64,000 nucleotides of DNA from Cryobacterium sp. N22 (GTDB taxonomy: Bacteria > Actinomycetota > Actinomycetes > Actinomycetales > Microbacteriaceae): positions 28,042-92,041 of the forward strand of contig NZ_PJJP01000031.1 of the NCBI RefSeq assembly GCF_002929555.1, written 5' to 3'. Below are positions 58,661 to 64,000 of the stretch, piece after piece (position 1 is the first letter of the stretch; each line of letters opens with the position of its first letter). The translations under genes and the position numbers were made by a program. The notes under the pieces were generated by a model. It was not told the origin of the DNA and did not search any database. It was given only the letters and a program-made list of their open reading frames with translations.

Positions 58661-59248
58661 ATGGCTCCCCGCGACACCCAGCGCAGCACACTCACGTCGG
58701 CCGCCTCGATGCGGGTGCTGGCGCATCCGACCCGGCTGCGTCTGCTGGGTCTGCTGCGCGAGCGCGGACCGCAGACCGCGGCGCAGCTCGGCGACATCGT
58801 GGACGAGGCCCCCGGCACCATCAGCTATCACCTCGGCAAGCTGGCCTCCATCGCGTTGATCGAGCCCGCCGAGGCTCAGAGCAGCGACCAGCGCGAACGC
58901 TGGTGGCGGGCCACGACCGCTCTCACCAGTTGGGAGCCCGCCGACCTGCTCGACGACCCCGACAAGCTCGCCGCGTCGGCCAGCCTGCAAAAGTCCATCG
59001 CCCAGGCCTACGCCGCCCGGTACACCGACTACATCGACGCGACGCCGACCCTGCCGCGTGAATGGGTGGGCGCCGCCGCCAGCGGCGACCGCAGCCTGCG
59101 CCTGACCGTGGCGGAACTCACCACCATGCGCGCCGAACTCGAGGCGCTCGTCGAGCGATGGGTCGAGACCGGTGCCGCCCACGACCCCGCCGGCACCGAC
59201 GGCGCCGAAGCCGTGGTGCTCGTCTACCAGGCCTACCGCCGCCCCTGA
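58661..59248 (+). CDS. ArsR-type HTH transcriptional regulator
   Basis: A winged-helix regulator of 195 aa. HTH residues ~15-75: STLTSAASMRVLAHPTRLRLLGLLRERGPQTAAQLGDIVDEAPGTISYHLGKLASIALIEPAEA. A C-terminal domain of ~110 aa follows with a Trp-rich segment. No Cys metal site of the ArsR/SmtB kind is present, so the signal is probably not a heavy metal. The ATG follows GAGG. It is 12 bp upstream of the MFS gene, so it probably regulates it; TTGCGCAA at 58625-58632 might be its operator. Confidence 0.85.
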   Translation: MAPRDTQRSTLTSAASMRVLAHPTRLRLLGLLRERGPQTAAQLGDIVDEAPGTISYHLGKLASIALIEPAEAQSSDQRERWWRATTALTSWEPADLLDDPDKLAASASLQKSIAQAYAARYTDYIDATPTLPREWVGAAASGDRSLRLTVAELTTMRAELEALVERWVETGAAHDPAGTDGAEAVVLVYQAYRRP

Positions 59249-59260
59249 CCCGGCCCGCCG

Positions 59261-60550
59261 ATGACCATGCCCACAGCGGATGCGCGCCCGCGCGACCGCC
59301 GCGCCACCGGTTCCCTCTCCGCGCTGCTCGCCGCGCACGCCATCTCCCAAACGGGAAACGTGGTGACCGCGTTCGCCATCCCCTTCTACGTACTCGGCCT
59401 GGGCGGCTCGGGGGTCGAGGTAGGCATCGCCGCGTTCTTCGCCACCGCCCCGGTGGTGATCGGCGGCGCGCTCGGCGGGGTCGTCGTCGACCGGGTGGGT
59501 CACCGCCGCGCGGCCATCGTCGCCGACCTGGTGAGCGGAGCGACCGTGTTGACCATCCCGGTGCTCGCCCTCACCGTCGGCCTGCCGTTCTGGGCGCTCC
59601 TGCTGCTGGTTTTCGCCGGCGGCCTGCTCGACACCCCCGGGCAGACCGCCCGCCGGGTGATGTTGCCGAGCCTCACGGCTCGCGCGGGAGTGCGCCTCGA
59701 GCAGAGTGTGGGCCTGCTCGACGGGTCGGAGCGGTTCGCGAAGCTGATCGGCGCCTCCATCGCCGGGCTGCTCGTCGCGCTGGTGGGGCCGATGGCGGCC
59801 CTGTTCGTCAACGCCGCCACCTTCGCGATCTCGGCGCTGCTCACCTGGCTGTTCGTGGCCGCCACGCCCGCCGACACCCTTCGACCCCCGGCCCCGGACC
59901 GCTCCGACGCACCCCGAACCAGCTACTGGGCCGACCTGGCCGAGGGCTTCCGGTTTGTCATCCGTGACCCGCTGATGCGGCTGATTGTGGGCCTGGTTCT
60001 CGTCACGAACCTGTTCGACGCCGCCCGCGGAGCGACCCTGCTCCCCCTCTACGCGAACGACCGCCTGGGCGGCGCGGCTGCGCTGGGTCTGCTGGTGGCG
60101 GTCATGGGCGGATGCGCCCTGGTCGGCAACGTCGCCTTCGGCTTCGTCGCCCACCGCGTTCCCCGCCGGGTGACGTTTGCGGTGTGCTTCGCCCTGGCTG
60201 GCGGGCCCTCGAGCGCCGCCTTCGCCCTCGGCGCCCCGCTTCCCGTTCTCGTGGCCCTGACCGCGCTGTCCGGCCTGGCCGCCGGAGCGATCAACCCGAT
60301 CCTGGGCACCGTGGAGCTGGAGCGCATCCCCGCGCACATGCGCGGCCGGGTATTCGGTCTGATCAACGCCGGCGCCTGGGCGGGCGTACCGTTCGGGGCG
60401 CTGCTCGGCGGTATCGCTGCCGACACCATCGGCCTGGCGGTGTCCTTCGGCATCGTCGCCGTGCTCTACACACTCATCACGCTGAGCCCGCTCACCGGCG
60501 GCGCCTGGCGGCAGATGGAGCGGCGGCCGGGACCGGCATCCGGCACCTGA
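59261..60550 (+). CDS. MFS transporter, EntS/MFS_3 type
   Basis: A 429-aa inner-membrane protein with 12 segments. SLSALLAAHAISQTGNVVTAFAIPFYVLGLGGSG opens the first segment, GVVVDRVGHRRAAIVADLVSG gives the loop 2-3 motif, and GVRLEQSVGLLDGSERFAKLIG is typical of the enterobactin-exporter-like/MFS_3 group. It forms an operon with the ArsR gene. It may export a hydrophobic drug or metabolite; the substrate is unknown. Confidence 0.87.
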   Translation: MTMPTADARPRDRRATGSLSALLAAHAISQTGNVVTAFAIPFYVLGLGGSGVEVGIAAFFATAPVVIGGALGGVVVDRVGHRRAAIVADLVSGATVLTIPVLALTVGLPFWALLLLVFAGGLLDTPGQTARRVMLPSLTARAGVRLEQSVGLLDGSERFAKLIGASIAGLLVALVGPMAALFVNAATFAISALLTWLFVAATPADTLRPPAPDRSDAPRTSYWADLAEGFRFVIRDPLMRLIVGLVLVTNLFDAARGATLLPLYANDRLGGAAALGLLVAVMGGCALVGNVAFGFVAHRVPRRVTFAVCFALAGGPSSAAFALGAPLPVLVALTALSGLAAGAINPILGTVELERIPAHMRGRVFGLINAGAWAGVPFGALLGGIAADTIGLAVSFGIVAVLYTLITLSPLTGGAWRQMERRPGPASGT

Positions 60551-60618
60551 GCCGCCGCGGGTGCCCGCGCCCGCCCGCTCCCGCCCGTGGCCGCCCGTGG
60601 TCTGCGCCAGGCGCGGTA

Positions 60619-60678
60619 TGCGGGTCAGGCGCCGCTATGCGGGTGGCGCGCCACCCGCACAGCGGCGCCTTGCCCGCA
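60619..60678. repeat. 60-bp palindromic repeat, copy 7
   Basis: Core 60639-60658, arms TGCGGGTCAGGCGCCGCTAT and ACAGCGGCGCCTTGCCCGCA. It lies in the gap between two same-strand genes (60550 and 60850), immediately followed by a decayed copy. Confidence 0.9.
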
Positions 60679-60688
60679 GAACGAGGTA

Positions 60689-60742
60689 TGCGGGTCCGGC
60701 GCCGGTACGCGGGCAGGGCGCCACCGGCGCGCGCCACCCGCG
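60689..60742. repeat. decayed copy of the 60-bp repeat (copy 8)
   Basis: TGCGGGTCCGGCGCCGGTAC, then GCGGGCAGGGCGCCACCGGCGCGCGCC and CACCCGCG: the left arm is recognisable and the centre has changed by insertion and substitution. Ten bases lie between copies 7 and 8. Confidence 0.7.
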
Positions 60743-60817
60743 TGGAGGCGTATGACCAGCGCAGCACCGCGCGCCGGGCACACCCGTGTCAGAACCGATA
60801 AACTGTACCCATAGGTC

Positions 60818-60849
60818 ATCCTCCACCCCGTCGGGCGGAGGATTTTTTT
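60818..60849 (+). promoter_or_regulatory. leader hairpin with U-tract, overlapping the ribosome binding site
   Basis: ATCCTCC (60818-60824) pairs with GGAGGAT (60837-60843), with inner CCC/GGG pairing, followed by seven T (60843-60849) directly before ATG at 60850. The GGAGG in the 3' arm is the Shine-Dalgarno of the GNAT gene. So one element can act as intrinsic terminator and hide the ribosome binding site. Confidence 0.65.
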
Positions 60850-61374
60850 ATGACCACTCCACAGCCAGCCCCATTCGCCATCACCATCGCGCAGGATGCC
60901 GACCGTCCTGCCCTGGAACGGCTCTGGGCACTCTTCCGACACGACATGTCCACCCACACCGGTGTCCTCCCCGACCGAGACGGTCGATTCCGGCAGGAAA
61001 GGTTGGCTGCAGGCTTCGATGCTCCCGGCTGGCGCGTCTATCGCATGAGCCTCGGCGGCGGCCCGGTCGGCCTCGCCGTTGTGCGCGCACTCGACTCCGA
61101 CGAGCGGGTCCTGAGCAGCTTCTTCATCGTGCGGGGCGCCCGCCGGGGCGGACACGGTCTGAGCGCCGCTCGGTTCGTCATTCAACAGCATTCCGGCGCG
61201 TGGGCGGTGGCGTTCCAGGACGCCAATCGTCCCGCCGCACGGTTCTGGCGTCGGGTGGCAACGGATGCGGCGGGCACCGCCTGGTCCGAGCAGCACCACC
61301 CGGTTCCCGACCGGCCCGATCTGCCGGCCGACACCTGGATCCGGTTCAGCACCGAGGCATCCGCCAACCGCTAG
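60850..61374 (+). CDS. GNAT family N-acetyltransferase
   Basis: An acetyltransferase of 174 aa. VLSSFFIVRGARRGGHGLSAARFVIQQ carries the acetyl-CoA binding loop (R-x-G-G-H-G with R-G). WAVAFQDANRPAARFWRRVATDA is the GNAT N-x-x-A-x-x-F-W segment. The GGAGG site lies inside the leader hairpin, so expression may be controlled by that structure. Substrate unknown; it begins the last small operon region. Confidence 0.83.
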   Translation: MTTPQPAPFAITIAQDADRPALERLWALFRHDMSTHTGVLPDRDGRFRQERLAAGFDAPGWRVYRMSLGGGPVGLAVVRALDSDERVLSSFFIVRGARRGGHGLSAARFVIQQHSGAWAVAFQDANRPAARFWRRVATDAAGTAWSEQHHPVPDRPDLPADTWIRFSTEASANR

Positions 61375-61452
61375 CAGTTTCGCGTCGTTCACCTCGAAGG
61401 CTATCCGGCTCAAAAACGTGCCGGATCCCGGCGCGAGTGGCACGATCAACCC

Positions 61453-61845
61453 ATGACACGGTTCGCCATCGACTCGGCAGTCGCCCTCCTCCTGATCCGG
61501 GACGGCCGGCGGGTGCCCGACCACCATGAACTGGTGGCACCGTCCTTGCTGCGTTCGGAGGTGCTGTCCCGGCTTTACCGGGAGGTGCGCATGGCCCTCC
61601 TGGACGATGCCGCGGCACGCCGGCAACTCGACGGTCTGGCCGGCTTGAAGATCCACCTGCTGACCGATCGGGTGTCCCGGTCCACCGCCTGGAAGATCGC
61701 CACCGAGCTCGACTGGGACGAGATCGGGCCGGCGGAGTACCTCGCCGTGGCCACCCTCCAGGCCGATGCCCTCGTGACGGAGGACGACCGACTGGTCGGC
61801 CAGCGGCTGGTGCCGATCGCGGCCTACGACGACCTCTTCGCATGA
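61453..61845 (+). CDS. PIN-domain protein (VapC-like), no antitoxin seen
   Basis: A PIN-fold protein of 130 aa. FAIDSAVALLLI has the first metal-binding Asp, APSLLRSEVLSRLYREV the Glu (R-S-E-V-L), and AEYLAVATLQADALVTEDDRLV the last acid cluster (T-E-D-D-R). It matches VapC-like ribonucleases. No candidate antitoxin with ribbon-helix or AbrB fold lies within 78 bp upstream, and the 335 bp downstream (61846-62180) hold only repeat copy 9. It may be a solitary PIN nuclease or a remnant. Confidence 0.72.
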   Translation: MTRFAIDSAVALLLIRDGRRVPDHHELVAPSLLRSEVLSRLYREVRMALLDDAAARRQLDGLAGLKIHLLTDRVSRSTAWKIATELDWDEIGPAEYLAVATLQADALVTEDDRLVGQRLVPIAAYDDLFA

Positions 61846-61898
61846 CCATGCACCGCAGCCGCACCCCACCGGTCGCCTGACACCCGCCGACTGAGCTG

Positions 61899-61958
61899 CG
61901 CGGGCCACGCGCCGCTGGGCGGGTGGCGCGCCACCCGCCCAACGGCGCCTCACCCGCG
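61899..61958. repeat. 60-bp palindromic repeat, copy 9
   Basis: Core 61919-61938. The arms are CGCCGCTGG and CCAACGGCG instead of CGCCGCTAT and ATAGCGGCG: the AT pair next to the core has been exchanged for GG/CC in both arms (one further C-A mismatch). It lies between two same-strand genes; the remaining bases to 62180 show nothing else. Confidence 0.9.
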
Positions 61959-62180
61959 CACCGCAAGAAACGCCGTTCGGCCAGGCGTCTGGCCCACAAC
62001 GTGACTCCTGGAGAGTGGGCGTGAATGAGTGGCCCTCCTCGTGATCCTCCGGGCCGAGTGGATGTCGGCAGACGACGTCGCCGCGGCCCCGGTGTCGGCG
62101 GACGTCCTCGACAGTCCCCCAGGTGGGCCACCCTAGGCTGAGCCCATGCAGAGCGTCATCGTGCCCCGGGACCAGAGCTG

Positions 62181-62540
62181 GTGATCGCCGACAGCCAGAG
62201 GCCAAGCAGCCGCCGCCTGTTCGTCACCGGGGTCGTCCTGATCGACCTGATCGCGGTCGCCATCGCCTTTTGGCCGGTGCTGGTTCTTGGCTTGGGGCTC
62301 CAGGCGATCGGCGCTGCCAACGACTGGTGGCCGGGCGATCCCCATTCGAACGATGGCGAAGAGGTCTTCGCGACCATCGCCGGAGCGGTCGGTCTGCTGA
62401 TCGTGCTGGTGGCGGCGGCTGTTCCGGTGGCACTTCTCGCCCGGCGGCAGCGGCAACCGGTGTTCCGCTCGACCGCGCGCAACACCCTTTACCTCCTGGG
62501 CGCCTGCCTGGTGATCGGCATCCTGCTCCTCATCGTGTGA
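62181..62540 (+). CDS. small membrane protein
   Basis: A 119-aa protein with three hydrophobic segments: residues 13-40 (LFVTGVVLIDLIAVAIAFWPVLVLGLGL), 65-87 (IAGAVGLLIVLVAAAVPVAL) and 99-118. A polar loop GAANDWWPGDPHSNDGEE lies between the first two. No family recognised. The start is a GTG at 62181 with a weak AGAGC upstream. Confidence 0.6.
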   Translation: MIADSQRPSSRRLFVTGVVLIDLIAVAIAFWPVLVLGLGLQAIGAANDWWPGDPHSNDGEEVFATIAGAVGLLIVLVAAAVPVALLARRQRQPVFRSTARNTLYLLGACLVIGILLLIV

Positions 62541-62765
62541 CGAGGCTCGTCCGTGGGTGCCGGGGTGTGGCCGCTCGACCGAGCGACGAACGATTAATAG
62601 GAGATAGGTCGCAAAATAGGATGCTGCGCCCGATTCCGTCCCATTAAAGTCACTATTTCCCATTTTCGAGGTGCCGGTCGGCCCGAAGAACATGGTTCAA
62701 CCCGAAGAACGAGACGCGGGTGGGACGGTCGTACGGCTGCGGTCACACCCCCACGACGTAACGCA

Positions 62766-62799
62766 CCCCACCCCCGACCGTGATTGGTCGGGGGCGGGG
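62766..62799 (-). terminator. hairpin downstream of the putP-like gene
   Basis: CCCCACCCCCGACC / GGTCGGGGGCGGGG with a 6-nt loop: 13 of 14 pairs match. It is 25 bp past the stop of the minus-strand gene at 62824; no U-run. Likely transcription end for that gene. Confidence 0.5.
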
Positions 62800-62823
62800 T
62801 TCGAACGGACGCAGTGCCGAGAA

Positions 62824-64000
62824 CTAGACGACGACCGGCTCCGACTCCGGTTCCGTGTAATCCTGCCGGGCCTGCTCCACCGCGGCGTCAAACTCTGCCT
62901 CGATCTCCGCGGACGGCTTGTGGGTAGCCAGCGAGACCGCCACGGCCGAGAGCAGGCTGGCGGCGAAGCCCGGCACGATCTCGTACATGGTGTCGCTCAG
63001 CGGCGAATTGCCCCAGATGAACACGACCACGGCGCCGGTGATCATGCCAGCCAGGGCGCCCCAGGTGGAGAGCCTCTTCCAGTACAGCGAGAGCAGCACC
63101 ACGGGGCCGAACGCCGCACCGAACCCGGCCCAGGCGAAACCGACCAGTTCCAAGATGGTGGCATCCCGGTTGAGCGCGATCAGCCCGGCGACGAGGGCCA
63201 CGAGCAGCACGCCCAGACGGCCGAGCATGACCAGCTGCTTGGGCGTGGCATCCTTCTTGCCCACGATCTTGTACAGGTCCTCCACCAGCGCCGAGGAGCA
63301 GACGATCAGCTGCGACGAGACCGTGCTCATGATGGCGGCCAGCACCGCCGCCAGCACCAGACCGGCCACGAACGGGTGGAACAGGATCTGCGAGAGCAGC
63401 AGGAACACCGTTTCGGGGTTGTCCAGGGTCACGTCGGGGTTCTGCTGGAAGTAGGCGATGCCGATCAGCGCGGTGGCGACGGCGCCCAGGGCGGTGAGGA
63501 TCATCCAGCCGATGCCGATCCGGCGGCCGGCCTTGGCATCCTGCGGGCTGCGCAGCGCCATGAACCGCACCAGGATGTGCGGCTGGCCCACGTAACCCAG
63601 GCCCCACGCGGCGGCGGAGATGACGCCGAGCACCGATCCGCCGGCGGTGAAGGAGAGCAGGTCGGGGTTGACCTCGCGGATCGAGTCGATGGTGGCTCCG
63701 ATGCCGCCGGTGGCGCCCAGGGCGACAACGGGCACCACGATGAGCGCGGCGAGCATGAGCAGGCCCTGGGCCACGTCGGTGAGGGTGGCGCCCAGGAACC
63801 CGCCGAAGAGTGTGTAGAGCAGGGTGACGCCGGCGACGATGAGCATGCCGGCGAGGAAGGTGGAGCCGAAGGAGTTCTCGAAGAACACCCCGCCGGCGAC
63901 CATGCCGGAGGACACATAGAACGTGAAGAACACCAGGATGATCACGCCGGAGACCACCCGCAGCAGCCGCGAGGTGTCCTTGAGCCGGTTCTCGAAGAAG
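62824..64000 (-). CDS. putP: sodium/proline symporter (5' end outside window)
   Basis: The C-terminal ~390 aa of a sodium:solute symporter of the PutP family. The frame continues to the right edge (FFENRLKDTSRLLRVVSGVI, a typical PutP segment before TM3-4). SSGMVAGGVFFENSFG, LGYVGQPHILVRFMALRS (PutP signature) and TVSSQLIVCSSALVEDLYK follow. It imports L-proline with Na+ for nitrogen/carbon use or osmoprotection. The final 50 residues are an acidic tail (EPESEPVVV). The upstream part and promoter lie beyond the window. Confidence 0.92.
   Translation of the reverse strand, partial: FFENRLKDTSRLLRVVSGVIILVFFTFYVSSGMVAGGVFFENSFGSTFLAGMLIVAGVTLLYTLFGGFLGATLTDVAQGLLMLAALIVVPVVALGATGGIGATIDSIREVNPDLLSFTAGGSVLGVISAAAWGLGYVGQPHILVRFMALRSPQDAKAGRRIGIGWMILTALGAVATALIGIAYFQQNPDVTLDNPETVFLLLSQILFHPFVAGLVLAAVLAAIMSTVSSQLIVCSSALVEDLYKIVGKKDATPKQLVMLGRLGVLLVALVAGLIALNRDATILELVGFAWAGFGAAFGPVVLLSLYWKRLSTWGALAGMITGAVVVFIWGNSPLSDTMYEIVPGFAASLLSAVAVSLATHKPSAEIEAEFDAAVEQARQDYTEPESEPVVV

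Noticed and set aside
58385-60337. Open frame of 650 codons on the minus strand opposite ArsR and MFS genes
   Set aside because: No protein-like pattern; the plus strand genes have typical HTH and MFS motifs and Shine-Dalgarno signals.
10721-61958. REP-associated tyrosine transposase (RAYT) linked to the palindromes
   Set aside because: No transposase-like frame is present in the window, so mobility of the repeats cannot be shown here.
62790-62815. GGGGTTCGAAC, like a tRNA T-arm
   Set aside because: No pairing stem around the loop, no acceptor, D or anticodon arms; it belongs to the hairpin region downstream of putP.

Overview
The window is chromosomal DNA of a high-GC Gram-positive bacterium, most likely an actinobacterium of the Microbacteriaceae (Cryobacterium/Leifsonia-like). 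The reasons are the very high GC content, GC-rich third codon positions, GTG and TTG starts, a small protein beginning MGHLIYDSS (52217-52555) of a kind common in that family, an EF-G2-type GTPase, and an NTP-independent PPK2-type kinase. I infer the organism from style and gene content; there is no rRNA or marker gene to confirm it. No rRNA, tRNA, CRISPR array, prophage or intact insertion sequence was recognised.

Layout. 1-9.3 kb: a 14-TM MFS transporter (cut by the left edge) divergent from an AraC regulator, a META-domain lipoprotein with a small membrane protein, a secreted lytic-transglycosylase-like protein, a DUF2332 pair, a quinone-oxidoreductase-like MDR enzyme and a TPR-GGDEF diguanylate cyclase. 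9.6-22 kb: a luciferase-like monooxygenase, a HAD hydrolase, a GntR(YtrA)-ABC operon with a likely self-operator, a GNAT, a DUF2207 membrane protein, an aldo/keto reductase, a PAP2 phosphatase, and an HxlR/MFS divergent pair. 22-33 kb: a deazaflavin-type oxidoreductase, an FAD monooxygenase with a partner protein, a GNAT, an MFS transporter, a glutaredoxin-like protein, and a LuxR-FMO-methyltransferase cluster. 33-39 kb: a hemerythrin protein and a complete iron-type ABC importer (binding lipoprotein, ATPase, double permease). 39-45 kb: an N-formylglutamate amidohydrolase-like enzyme, a cytidine-deaminase-like protein, a DHA2 MFS transporter, a PPK2-NUDIX pair, small basic membrane proteins and an HD hydrolase. 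45-54 kb: a frameshifted VOC gene, a TM2 protein, a membrane protein-GntR operon, EF-G2, a DUF326-type Cys-rich protein, DUF1294 and a leucine-rich-repeat-like protein. 54-64 kb: a POT peptide transporter, a large secreted glycosidase-like protein, an ArsR-MFS operon, a GNAT behind a hairpin leader, a solitary PIN-domain protein and the 3' part of a PutP-like sodium/proline symporter.

The most unusual content is non-coding. (1) A 60-bp near-perfect palindrome with a GGCGCGCC centre occurs eight times, plus one decayed copy. All copies are intergenic, and five of the eight lie between divergently transcribed genes; several copies carry paired changes in both arms. (2) A 277-bp array at 26113-26389 is built of about 13 units of 19 bp, laid out as two blocks of direct copies, each followed by inverted copies. 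(3) A hairpin with a U-tract at 60818-60849 contains the ribosome binding site of the next gene. (4) A nested symmetric operator-like element precedes the MFS gene at 40979. I see no cohesive defence island or biosynthetic cluster. The window is mainly housekeeping, transport and small regulator-target operons.
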